Shown: positions 51,689 to 61,346 of the stretch, in pieces
How positions within the stretch are numbered: position 1 is the first letter of the stretch
How the letters are laid out: every line of letters begins with the position of its first letter
NCBI GenBank assembly: GCA_900323505.1
Contig: OOIN01000012.1
Location: 186,001-250,000 of the forward strand
DNA length: 64,000 nt
DNA from: Ustilago trichophora
Lineage: Eukaryota; Basidiomycota; Ustilaginomycetes; Ustilaginales; Ustilaginaceae
Direction of reading: 5' to 3'
The notes under the pieces: model-generated
Databases searched by the model: none
Told to the model about the DNA's origin: nothing
What the model saw: the letters and a program-made list of their open reading frames with translations, nothing else
Made by a program: the position numbers and the translations under genes

Positions 51689-52711
51689 TTAGTAAGCTTG
51701 ACTTTTGAACAAGCTGGGGAAAGGATACGCCTCACTGGGTTGCAACCAATTTTTTTCATCGTACTTTGCCTTTGTCTCATCGCCTTCGATCATGTGAAAG
51801 GTGTAGATGAAGCGACTCTTATCGCTAAGGTTCTTTTCGCTCTTGTGCAGCACCGATCCGTGGATTAACACCAGTGTGCCCGCTTTACACTCTGCCACCT
51901 GGGCGTCTTTTTGGCTCCAGCTTGTTTCTTCTTGTTCAGAGAGATGGTGGAAGGTTGTACCGGCATCTGGATTGTGAGGCTGTTTGCGAACGAAGCGCTT
52001 GTTGACTCCGCGAGCTGTTCCGAGCTTCTCATTGTGCTCGTCGATGGGACGGGATGTGGCTGAGGCGGCAGGTGGTGGAGTTGAATCCTTCGGGAAACGA
52101 TGGGATCCAGGCAGGAACGACAAACACCCATTGCTAAGTGTACAGTCCTCCAACGCAAACCAGAAGCCTACGGCACTAGGCGGATCGGTGTACAAAAATG
52201 TCGAATCGTTATGACTCGGCACAGCCCCTCCGATACTAGGCTGCTTGCAAATGATCATGCTCTGTAGCACCTTTGGATCCTTGTGAACCCCCAAGCTCTT
52301 TGCTACGTTTTGAAGTTCTGAGCTGAACGAGAACTCCCTGAATTTGTCATCCAGCATGTGTAGACCATGTCCGCACTTGTTGATCGCACGCTCTTTGGGT
52401 ACGACAAGCTCCTTTGTGGCAGGATCGAGGGCACCCTCCTCGAAGAAATAGTGGATCTTGTCGCCAGAGTCAAGAAAGTATCGATCGCCGACGTGAGCTT
52501 CGTCCCCACGCTCATTGTCAGAGGTGGTGAAGGCGGTCAAGGGATGGTTGGTCAGGTCAAAATTGGAGATGAGTTGTTTGGAGTGGGCGAGGAGCGGGGC
52601 GGGATCGAAGAACGAGGGGAGGAGGAGGTAGCCGTCGCGATGGAATTGGGCGACTTGATCGGGTGTGAGGATGCCGCGCTCCGCAGCTGCGGTTTCGGAA
52701 GACGATGACAT
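51689..52711 (-). CDS. Phytanoyl-CoA dioxygenase (PhyH)-like Fe(II)/2-oxoglutarate oxygenase
   Basis: The 340-residue protein is of the PHYHD1 type. It starts at the ATG at 52711 (MSSSSETAAAERG); the frame is open further upstream, but that part is non-conserved, Cys/Trp-rich and overlaps the divergent promoter. The early segment VAQFHRDGYLLLPSFFD is the typical PhyH N-terminus. Iron ligands are His167 and Asp169 (VPSHNDSTFLY) and His289 in LIHGSVLHKS; Arg300 is the likely 2-oxoglutarate carboxylate ligand. AVGFWFALEDCTLSNGCLSF forms the strand region between them. The family hydroxylates diverse substrates, and the substrate here is unknown. The C-terminus FKSQAY is not a PTS1 signal, so peroxisomal import by that route is unlikely. 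Confidence 0.92.
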   Translation of the reverse strand: MSSSSETAAAERGILTPDQVAQFHRDGYLLLPSFFDPAPLLAHSKQLISNFDLTNHPLTAFTTSDNERGDEAHVGDRYFLDSGDKIHYFFEEGALDPATKELVVPKERAINKCGHGLHMLDDKFREFSFSSELQNVAKSLGVHKDPKVLQSMIICKQPSIGGAVPSHNDSTFLYTDPPSAVGFWFALEDCTLSNGCLSFLPGSHRFPKDSTPPPAASATSRPIDEHNEKLGTARGVNKRFVRKQPHNPDAGTTFHHLSEQEETSWSQKDAQVAECKAGTLVLIHGSVLHKSEKNLSDKSRFIYTFHMIEGDETKAKYDEKNWLQPSEAYPFPSLFKSQAY

Positions 52712-53483
52712 GGTGACGATGCGAGGCAAGGTGGTGGTTGAAGGTCTATGTGGAAGGGAGAGAAGAAAGGTGAAAGGCCCCGCCTTAAGTAGAGCGCTTA
52801 AACCGTATGACCTCCAACCCCGCGCTTCCAGAAGCAGCGCATCCCGGCTTGTCGGAACGCATCCCTTTTCCGTATCCGAAGAGCCGAGTCGGTTTTCCGC
52901 CCAACAATTGTCATCAGCTTCGGCATAACAGTGTCTCCAGAAAACAAATGCGGTTGTACAGTGACGCCATTCCCTCTTCGCCGAACGAGAAAAACCATTG
53001 CCGTGCCCATATAGGCGTGATGCCGGCTTGGCTTGATTCCGCGCAAACGTAGGATTCTGCGTGGATGTACAGCCGAGACCAGAACAGAGCGACAAGAGAG
53101 CGGCAAGGACCCCCTGACACAATCCCAACGAGGTGTTGTTGTTGTTGTCCTTCACGCTTGCTCACAACAACGGCATCGCACACACTTTACCGACATCCAG
53201 AAAAGGCGATAGATGTCGGCATATAGAAGGCAAACGGTCCGCGTTTGAACGGCGTACTACAAAAGCTAGATACTAGCTCAAACTAGACGAGGTCCGCACG
53301 AGCGAATCTGTGCAACGACGAGGAGACTCATTGCTCCATCTAGATTCAACAACAGATAGACTACAACGGCGAGGAGCTTCTCGAATTGAAGCTGGTCTCC
53401 GGAGACCACCACTGCCTATTGACGGACAGCATATAGACAAGCCTGGACCGCTCCATCTCCACCACATATCCCGAGCAAGAACC
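52712..53483. promoter_or_regulatory. Divergent intergenic region PhyH-like / OPT transporter
   Basis: A 772-base gap between opposite start codons, with a GTTGTTGTTGTTG run at about 53135-53148. Both frames extend into it without stops but lose all family similarity. Shared promoter function is inferred from position. Confidence 0.45.
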
Positions 53484-55742
53484 ATGCCGTCATCGTCGAT
53501 AGAACCGCAAGTTGCGACCTCCAGTTCGAGACATCCATCAACTGCCGCCAATGCATCGGACGACATCCTCGCAACGATGCCAAACGGCGACGATGACTTT
53601 ACCATCCGTGCCGTCCTTGCAGGCCTCCTGATCGGCTGCCTGCTCGCATTCACCAACCTCTACCTAGGCCTGCAATCGGGCTGGATCAGCATGATGTCTC
53701 TTCAGAGCTCTTTACTCGGCTTTGCACTCTTCCGCATCGTCTCGCGCCACATAAACTTGGCAGGCCGACGATTCGTGCTCATGTCCAGCCCTTTCACGCC
53801 CCAGGAAAATGTGCTCGTGCAGACAACGGCGGTAGCGGTCGGCGTGATGCCGCTGTCTGCGGGACTGGTTGGCGTGATTCCAGCGCTGAAGAAGCTGACC
53901 TGGGAGAAGGATGGAAGCGCTCCAATTGATCTAGACTTTCTGCAGCTGTTGGGGTGGTGCTTTGCGCTGGCTTACTTTGGCGTCTTCTTCGCTTCGCCGC
54001 TGAGGGAGCCGATGATCGTCAAGGAGAAGTTGACGTTCCCGAGTGGAACGGCCACAGCGCAGTTGATTGGCGTGCTGCACAATAAGCCGCTGATTGGGCA
54101 GCAAAGCTCGACGGCATCTCCTGCAAGTGGCAATGAGGTGCGACGCAGAAGGGGACACTCAGACGACGCAGAAGCAGGTCAAGACACCGAGCGAACTGCC
54201 TTGTTGAGCGGGCACGACCGCGGGCACAGTGGATACGACGATGCAAATGATAGCAAGGAGACGGTGAACAGCACAAAAGGCTGGAAGGCGCTCGCATGGT
54301 CCTTCTCCGGCTCGGCAGCTTTCACATTCCTATCGTACTACATCCCCGTGCTGTACGCCATGCCGCTGTTCGACTTTCTCCCACCTCACAATCTGGCCTC
54401 GATGTGGGGGTTCTGGTTCACGCCTTCGCTCAACTACATCGGGCAAGGCATCATCATGGGTCTGCCGACAACTGTGAGCATGACAGCTGGTGCAATCGTG
54501 GGCTGGGCGGTGCTGAGCCCGCTGGCCTATTACAAGGGATGGGCGCCAGGTCACCCTTTGGACTCGGAGGACGGGAGCAAAGGCTGGATCCTGTGGATCA
54601 GCTTGGCCATCATGTGCTCAGAAAGTATCGTAGGTCTTGCAGCGCTAGTCACTAGCAATGGCATCCGCGATCTCAAGAGCTTAGCAGCGAAGAGAACGAG
54701 GCGTCAGGAAGATGATGAAGGCGGAGAGCATGCTAGGGAGAGCTCCGAGCAAGAAGAAGAAAGAGACGCCGACCACGAGCCACCGAATCGACAGACGCCA
54801 AAGACGTGGGTGATCAGCGGTTTGATCGGATCGACACTAGTCGCAGTCGTGCTGATCTACACGGCATTCGGCGCGGAAGGCATCTCGCCATGGGCGACCT
54901 TGCTCGGCATCATCTTGGCATCCCTATTCGCCATCCTCGGCGTGCGTGCGCTCGGTGAGACGGATCTGAACCCCGTTTCTGGCATTGGAAAGATCTCGCA
55001 GCTCATCTTTGCCCTCATTCAGCCCGGTAACGTGGTCGCCAACCTGATCGCAGGAGGCATCTCGGAAGCGGGCGCAATGCAAGCTGGTGATCTGATGCAA
55101 GACTACAAGACCGGACATCTTGTCGGTGCTTCGCCCAGATCGCAATTCAAAGGCCAGCTGATCGGAAGCACGCTCGGCATTCTGATAAGCAGCTTTGCCT
55201 ACAAGCTGTACACCAACGCATACGAGATTCCGGGACCGCAGTTTCCGGCACCTACAGCAGCCGTGTGGCTCAACTTGGCAAGACTAGTGAATCACGGACA
55301 TCTGCCGGATAAGGTCAGCATCTTTATGATCGTGTTCGGAGCGGTCTTTGCCGTGACGGGGCTGATCAAGACGCTTGCCCGTAGCAAGGCGCTTCATGAA
55401 GAGGGACAGGTGGGAACGAGCGCTGCAGCCAAGATCGCCAAGCTGGTGCCGAGTGGAATCGCTTTTGCTGTCGGGATGCTCAACACGCCCAACTTTTCGT
55501 TGGCTAGGCTGGTGGGTGGATTGATAGCTCACCGATACTACTCGCGTCAACGAGCCTCTGGGACAGCGTCTTCGTCCAAGGCACCAGCCGCTCTCGCGGG
55601 TATAGGAATCATCATCGTAGCTAGTGGATTTGTCCTCGGAGAAGGAGCAGTAAGCATCGTGACGCTGTTGCTCAAGCAGAACGGTGCGCAAGTTTGGACA
55701 TGTGCTGGCTGCCGCGGTGGCTGCGCCGGCGGCTGCTCATAG
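53484..55742 (+). CDS. Oligopeptide transporter (OPT) family protein
   Basis: The 752-residue polytopic membrane protein is of the YSL/PGR-like branch of the OPT family: proton-coupled importers of small peptides, or in plants of metal-nicotianamine chelates. The start is the ATG at 53484 (MPSSSIEPQVATSS); the longer frame opens with GTG. The first membrane segments carry the family signature FTIRAVLAGLLIGCLLAFTN and NLYLGLQSGWISMMSLQSSL. Later conserved parts include NYIGQGIIMGLPTTVSMTAG, ISKL-like GKISQLIFALIQPGNVVANL and SQFKGQLIGSTLGI. Two acidic or basic cytosolic loops (about residues 215-265 and 395-440) are disordered. The C-terminus ends in a Cys-rich CAGCRGGCAGGCS tail. The substrate cannot be assigned from sequence. 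Confidence 0.93.
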   Translation: MPSSSIEPQVATSSSRHPSTAANASDDILATMPNGDDDFTIRAVLAGLLIGCLLAFTNLYLGLQSGWISMMSLQSSLLGFALFRIVSRHINLAGRRFVLMSSPFTPQENVLVQTTAVAVGVMPLSAGLVGVIPALKKLTWEKDGSAPIDLDFLQLLGWCFALAYFGVFFASPLREPMIVKEKLTFPSGTATAQLIGVLHNKPLIGQQSSTASPASGNEVRRRRGHSDDAEAGQDTERTALLSGHDRGHSGYDDANDSKETVNSTKGWKALAWSFSGSAAFTFLSYYIPVLYAMPLFDFLPPHNLASMWGFWFTPSLNYIGQGIIMGLPTTVSMTAGAIVGWAVLSPLAYYKGWAPGHPLDSEDGSKGWILWISLAIMCSESIVGLAALVTSNGIRDLKSLAAKRTRRQEDDEGGEHARESSEQEEERDADHEPPNRQTPKTWVISGLIGSTLVAVVLIYTAFGAEGISPWATLLGIILASLFAILGVRALGETDLNPVSGIGKISQLIFALIQPGNVVANLIAGGISEAGAMQAGDLMQDYKTGHLVGASPRSQFKGQLIGSTLGILISSFAYKLYTNAYEIPGPQFPAPTAAVWLNLARLVNHGHLPDKVSIFMIVFGAVFAVTGLIKTLARSKALHEEGQVGTSAAAKIAKLVPSGIAFAVGMLNTPNFSLARLVGGLIAHRYYSRQRASGTASSSKAPAALAGIGIIIVASGFVLGEGAVSIVTLLLKQNGAQVWTCAGCRGGCAGGCS

Positions 55743-56389
55743 ACTCTTTCAAAGGAGTTGGCTTTATCTAGGAAGGACCCTTACAGATCGATTGTGGCGC
55801 TGAGACAGGGCCGCTGGGTCGTCTTTATACCATGCTGCAATCTATGCAATCTACTTTGACTATGGAATCAGGTTTCCGATCGCGCATGTGGCAGACGTAA
55901 CGATAGAGATGGTGGAAATAAGGCGTAGAACGGCCATCTGTACAGTGTGGTGTAAGTGGAATGAAGTCGACAGCGTTGACATGCTGCGTCTGGTTAAAGG
56001 TTCCGAGCTGAGTTTGGTTTTGCGTAAAAAGAAAGTGTTGGTCTCTGACGCGTTTCGCCTGAAGGAAGAAAGAAAAAGTCACACGAGAACGCGTTCCAAC
56101 TGAGCCGTGTTAATTGGCGTCAGTTTTGTGGAGTGGCGCACTTTTTTCGTCTTCGACTCATCATTCGATGCTGCTCCGCTTCTTCATGGCCACCATCTGT
56201 ACATCTCAGTCGCATTCTCACGTCATTCAGAAGCGTGGGCTATCTCGGCGTTGATCACTAAGGAATGCGCTCTGAGAGAAGAGAAACGCAGCGGCTTCTC
56301 AGGAATCGTATTCTCCACATGCTCTCCACCCTGGCTATGCTCACTGCGCATCCTTGAACAGGCCAAGGACCATCCACACGGACTATTGC
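55743..56389. other. Spacer OPT transporter to TOP3
   Basis: A 647-base region holding the OPT 3' end and the TOP3 promoter. No additional gene or repeat is recognised. Confidence 0.5.
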
Positions 56390-59300
56390 ATGCACTCCAT
56401 CCCATCTCTGGCGCTTAGACGGTATGATTTCACTGCTGCTATCATACATCGAAACTGCTGCTATGTACGAACATTTCATCTTGTCCGACGTCAGCTCAGC
56501 CCTCACAACACGCCGTACGCCCTCGCAGCCGCCTACCAACAACGGCAGGATTCCCCGCTGATCCGCACACCACTTGGTCAAAGGACACTTACGAGCCAAC
56601 CTTCCATAGCCTCATCCACAAGTAGGTCAGATACTGGGCCCACACAAGGCATGAAGATCCTATGTGTGGCCGAGAAGCCCTCTATAGCCAAGAGCATCGC
56701 CTCCATCCTCGCACGCGGCCACGCTTCCAACCGTCCCGGCAAGGACAAGTATTGTCGCAATTATGACTTTCAATATAGAATGCCGGGCGTACAAGGTATG
56801 GTCGACATGACCATGACCTCGGTCCGCGGCCATCTGACCAGCGCCGATTTCGGACCCCAATTCAAAGGCTGGCACTCTTGCTCGCCCGCGGACCTCTTTG
56901 AAGCACCTATCACCACCGATCTCAGCGATGATGCCAAGTCGATCGGGATGAATCTACGCGTGGAAGCAAGAAACGCCGACGCCGTCATGATCTGGACCGA
57001 TTGCGATCGAGAAGGGGAGCACATTGGCAGCGAGATTGTTGCAGAGGTGCGCAAGGTTCGTCGCAACATTCGTGTCATGCGTGCCCGATTCTCTGCCATC
57101 ATTGATTCGCAGATCCATGCAGCATGCCAGAACACCGTCGATCTCGATTGGAGAGCCGCCGACGCTGTCGAGTCGCGCATCCAGCTGGATCTCCGCATCG
57201 GCGCCGCCTTCTCCCGGATGCAGACGCTAGCTTTGCAGAATCGCATCCCGGCTCTCATCGAACAACGCCAAGTCATCAGCTATGGACCATGTCAATTCCC
57301 CACCCTCGGTTTTGTTGTGGACAGGTACAACAAGGTAACCCAATTCGTTCCGGAGCCATTCTGGCTTTTGCAAGTCCACAAGACCCGCAGTATGTCGGGT
57401 GGCGATCCTTCGCCGCATGATCCGCCAGATGAAATCCGCAAGGTCGTCTTCAACTGGGATCGTGTCCATCTATTTGACAAGAATGTCGTCCAGATCTTCC
57501 GCGATCTCTGTCGCACAGATCCAGAGGCCACCGTCGAGAACGTCACCAATAAGCAGACCAAAAAGTGGAAACCTTATCCGCTAACCACGGTCGAGCTTCA
57601 GAAATCTGGATCTCGTCTTTTGCGTCTCACACCCAAGCGCATCCTCGATGTCGCCGAGTCGCTATACCAGAAAGGATTCCTCTCCTATCCAAGAACAGAG
57701 ACTGATCAGTACGACAAGGACTTTGATTTCAACAGCCTGATCGCCAAGCAGACCGCCGATGGCGCATGGGGCGGCATTGCCCAGCGGTTGCTCGATGGAG
57801 CCTTCGAACGTCCTCGCAATGGCAAGAACAACGATAAGGCGCATCCACCAATCCATCCTACTTCGCACGCCAACGGACTGACGGGAGATGACAAGCGTGT
57901 CTACGACTATGTTACCCGCCGCTTCCTCGCCAGCTGCTGGAGCGACGGTATCGGCAATCAGACGACCGTCTCGATCAACATTGCCGGAGAAAAGTTTCAT
58001 GCTTCTGGGCTCGTCATCCTCCAACGCAACTTTCTCGAAGTCTTCACCTACGACAAATGGGAAGGCAACCTGCTCCCGCCCTTTGTCCAAGGCGAGACGT
58101 TTCAACCGACACGCTTCGAGATGAAGGAGGGTTCGACATCCTCACCCAAGCTACTGACCGAAGCGGACTTGGTCAATCTCATGGATAAGAATGGTATCGG
58201 TACAGACGCCACCATCGCCGAGCATATCGCCAAAGTCATTGAGCGTCGCTACGTCATGCAGGTCAAAGAAGGCAAAACGACTTATCTCGTACCATCGACG
58301 TTAGGCATTGGGCTGGTGGAAGGATACAATCAGCTGAATCTCGAAAAATCGCTCTGCAAGCCGCTTTTGCGCAGAGAAACCGAATTCCGCATGTCACTCA
58401 TCTGTGCCGGCCAGCGATCCAAAGCCGACACCATTGCAGAGAGTATCAACGAGTACCGCCAAGTCTTTGCGCTCACCAACCGACAATTCGATCGCATCGC
58501 CGAGACGGTGCTGCAGTATCTGACCGATCCAAATGCTGGACAAGAGGCACGTGCGGTCGAGCTGCTGGAGAGAGACGAGGACGATGATGATGGGTTTGAC
58601 GACGACAGTGACGGTGCCGGAGATGACGACTTTGGGAATGGTCGCAACCGTCGAGCAGCTCCACGCGGCCGGGCTGCAAACGGCCGCGGAAGAGGAGCGG
58701 CCAGCACAAGAGGCGGGCGTGGTGGTCGAGGTGGCGCCGCGGCTACCCGAGCTCCACGACGTCCACCAGATGATGACAGCGATGACGATTTTGTTGCCCC
58801 GCCACCTCCTCGCATGAATGCCACGCGTGCTGCCCCTGCTTCTGCACTACGCTCATTTGGCGGCCCATCCGCCGGCAGCAGCACCGGCGGTGGTGGTGGT
58901 GGCGGACCCAAGTCATGCATGTGTGGCGACACGGCAGCAGAACGAACTACCAACAAACCAGGCCCGAATCACGGTCGTCGCTTCTATGCATGCGCCAAAC
59001 CTATGAGTGAGCCGGGGAGGTGCGACTTTTTCGACTGGGCAGACCCGCCCACCAACAACACTGGTAGCAACAGCTTCTCCAGCAACAACACGACGACCAC
59101 TCGAACGGTGCCAGCCAAGCGGCCCATGCCTCCAGACAACGACATGGACGGCTGGACGTCCAGCATGCGCAGCAAGAACTCCTCAACTTCTGGAATTCGA
59201 CGATGCGACTGCGACCTGCAAGCGGAGCTCAAGACGGTTTCCAAAGCCGGGCCGAATTGCGGACGATCTTTCTGGTCTTGTGCTCGTGAAGCGGTGCGTC

Positions 59301-59695
59301 TACGATGCAAGTATTTCGAATGGAACGATGAAGGGAATCCAGCTCACGGAGGCGGGAACGATGCTGGGTTCAATGGCGCTCCTCGGTACGGTGGAGGCGG
59401 TACTGGAGGCGGAAGCAGTAATGTTGGTGGCGGCGGCGGTGGAGGAGGTGGATCCTGCTATCGATGTGGACAGCCCGGCCACTGGGCATCTGATTGCCCT
59501 AATCCTCCTAACCAGATGCAGTCTAACAACGGCAATACCAGCCGAGGCCCCTCGACCGGCTCACGAAGAGGCGGCGGCAGCAGCAGCAAACGCGGACGAG
59601 GCAGAGGCGGATCTTTGAAAAGCGGTGGAAAGGACGACGGCTGCTTCCGATGCGGTAAGCAAGGTCATTGGTCGAGCGAGTGTCCCAGCGCTTAA
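56390..59695 (+). CDS. TOP3: DNA topoisomerase III (type IA), with possible mitochondrial leader
   Basis: The core protein runs from ATG 56651 (MKILCVAEKPSIAKSIASIL; 1014 residues), but the frame is open with an ATG at 56390 that adds 87 Arg/Ser/Thr-rich residues. Residue numbers here count from 56651. The Toprim domain has Asp117, Asp119 and Glu121 in TDCDREGEHIG. The active-site Tyr346 is in GFLSYPRTETDQYD. A long Gly/Arg-rich acidic linker (about 640-740) precedes two GRF zinc fingers (CMCGDTAAERTTNK... and CDCDLQAELKTVSK...) and two CCHC knuckles (CYRCGQPGHWASDCP, CFRCGKQGHWSSECP). This is the metazoan TOP3-alpha layout rather than the shorter yeast one. With RecQ helicase and Rmi1 the enzyme dissolves double Holliday junctions. 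Confidence 0.95.
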   Translation: MHSIPSLALRRYDFTAAIIHRNCCYVRTFHLVRRQLSPHNTPYALAAAYQQRQDSPLIRTPLGQRTLTSQPSIASSTSRSDTGPTQGMKILCVAEKPSIAKSIASILARGHASNRPGKDKYCRNYDFQYRMPGVQGMVDMTMTSVRGHLTSADFGPQFKGWHSCSPADLFEAPITTDLSDDAKSIGMNLRVEARNADAVMIWTDCDREGEHIGSEIVAEVRKVRRNIRVMRARFSAIIDSQIHAACQNTVDLDWRAADAVESRIQLDLRIGAAFSRMQTLALQNRIPALIEQRQVISYGPCQFPTLGFVVDRYNKVTQFVPEPFWLLQVHKTRSMSGGDPSPHDPPDEIRKVVFNWDRVHLFDKNVVQIFRDLCRTDPEATVENVTNKQTKKWKPYPLTTVELQKSGSRLLRLTPKRILDVAESLYQKGFLSYPRTETDQYDKDFDFNSLIAKQTADGAWGGIAQRLLDGAFERPRNGKNNDKAHPPIHPTSHANGLTGDDKRVYDYVTRRFLASCWSDGIGNQTTVSINIAGEKFHASGLVILQRNFLEVFTYDKWEGNLLPPFVQGETFQPTRFEMKEGSTSSPKLLTEADLVNLMDKNGIGTDATIAEHIAKVIERRYVMQVKEGKTTYLVPSTLGIGLVEGYNQLNLEKSLCKPLLRRETEFRMSLICAGQRSKADTIAESINEYRQVFALTNRQFDRIAETVLQYLTDPNAGQEARAVELLERDEDDDDGFDDDSDGAGDDDFGNGRNRRAAPRGRAANGRGRGAASTRGGRGGRGGAAATRAPRRPPDDDSDDDFVAPPPPRMNATRAAPASALRSFGGPSAGSSTGGGGGGGPKSCMCGDTAAERTTNKPGPNHGRRFYACAKPMSEPGRCDFFDWADPPTNNTGSNSFSSNNTTTTRTVPAKRPMPPDNDMDGWTSSMRSKNSSTSGIRRCDCDLQAELKTVSKAGPNCGRSFWSCAREAVRLRCKYFEWNDEGNPAHGGGNDAGFNGAPRYGGGGTGGGSSNVGGGGGGGGGSCYRCGQPGHWASDCPNPPNQMQSNNGNTSRGPSTGSRRGGGSSSKRGRGRGGSLKSGGKDDGCFRCGKQGHWSSECPSA

Positions 59696-60241
59696 AGATG
59701 TTATTTTACGTCGGAAGATGGGGGGTCCGAGCGCAAGTATGATGACTCGAACCTTTGTTTGTTTGTATGTACACTATACTTGAATTCTGAGCATGTATTA
59801 CTATTCCCCTTCCTATAGTGTCCTCCGACGCATTGCCAAGACAGAAAGAAGGCAAATCTAAGAAAAGCGCGGGTACGTCCCGTCAAGCCAGAGCAAGATG
59901 GGGTTCGGAGTCTGTTCCGAAGATCGATACTGCACCTTGTAGCTGTGAAAGGTTCTCCGAGGGGCAGCACGATAGGCTCAGAGAGTATTGATTTTAATGC
60001 TTAGGGACATTGTCGGGCAATTTTCTCTCTCCTTCTTTCATGGCATTGCTTCGGATGGAGGGCAAACTCTCCGAAACCATGGATTCTTTTTGGTGGTTTT
60101 GCTCGTGTGATCCTGTCGCTTTGTTGTATTGTTGGTATGAATCACTTTAAGCGAGGCGAGGGATCGGAGTCTGCAGCAATGCTGTTCGCTTGTGCTGGTG
60201 GTAGGGCTCTTTTTTTTATCGGGAACACCAATGTCGACGAT

Positions 60242-60279
60242 GCAGTACTGTACTGTACTGTACTGTACTGTACAGTACA
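60242..60279. repeat. Tandem GTACT array ending in a palindrome
   Basis: Six consecutive GTACT units followed by GTACAGTAC, the longest member of the dispersed family in this window. The end can pair with the repeat body, so a hairpin is possible. Confidence 0.85.
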
Positions 60280-61317
60280 ATAAAGATGACCTATAAGGAG
60301 TGTTAGGTGAAATGACTCTCCGGCGGGAGGGAATTACGAATTCGTCAACCAATCAGAAGAAAAAAATAAAAATAAAAAGTCACTTTTTGCACACCTACCA
60401 CGCACATCTGCAACATCTGCAACATCTGCGACACGCTCTGCAAATCAGACGTGCACGCTCTCTTGGTGATGAATCCGATTGGTGCATTTTGTGCTGCATG
60501 TACTGTACTGCACACAGTGAGAGAGTGGGGGCGGTTGAGGGGTGAGAATGGGGGGGGTTTTGACCGACGGTTTGGGCTGACCAATCATAGGATTGCATAT
60601 TGCCGTTTCTTCAAGCGTTGCCGGTCTTGACAGTTTCAATCCTCGAGATGTGCTCCAAAGTGTTTTGGAGAAAATCCATGCAAGAACGTAAGGTTGGCCG
60701 TGCTTGGCTGCTGAACGGGATCAACGTACATCCATACATCCATAGTGAGAAGAGATGACAGGTACTGTGGTTGGATGTGTGAGAGGGGGAACGACGGAAA
60801 GGAAGCGCTTAACCAAGGATACCGGTCAACTTTACCTCTCTGTGCAGTGGCAAGCGAGTCTTAAAATCACTTGGTGAATGCAGGCACACAAAATCAAATC
60901 AAAAGCCAGAGAGACGATCAAGTCAACACGAACTTCAAAGAGAGAGAGAAAGAGTTCTACGACAATGCCTTGCCGAGCGAGCTTCTTTCAACCGCCGTGT
61001 GTGCTAGAAGAACATAGAGTGTATGACCTTCCATGTATGTTTCTCGGCTGCAGTTATTGGCGAGCGAACGCAGACAGACAATTTTGTTGTACATCGCACG
61101 ATACGGTGCATCTGAGTCAACTGTATCGCGAGAGGATCAGATGCAACGTATTGTTGATGGCCTTGGAATCTGTGCATGATGTTTGTCCGGCTTTAGAAGG
61201 TCGGATTCTTGTTCAGAAGAAGCGTGAAGGCCGCGCGACATGATTGAGTCGCGGTCGCTCTCTCGCAGCGGGGGTGAATCGGCAGTGGCGGCGAGCTCAC
61301 TCTTTAGACAAAACAGA

Positions 61318-61346
61318 GATTTGCGAGATGGACAATCTCGCAAATC
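61318..61346. other. Perfect 12-bp inverted repeat (hairpin)
   Basis: GATTTGCGAGAT at 61318-61329 and its exact reverse complement ATCTCGCAAATC at 61335-61346 are separated by the 5-base loop GGACA. It lies in non-coding DNA 1.6 kb after TOP3 and is followed by GACCGACCGACCGG. It could be a protein-binding palindrome or an RNA stem. Confidence 0.7.

Noticed and set aside
52712..53155. 148-codon N-terminal extension of the PhyH-like protein
   Set aside because: It has no family similarity, is Cys/Trp-rich and covers the region that must contain the promoter. The ATG at 52711 gives a normal PhyH start.
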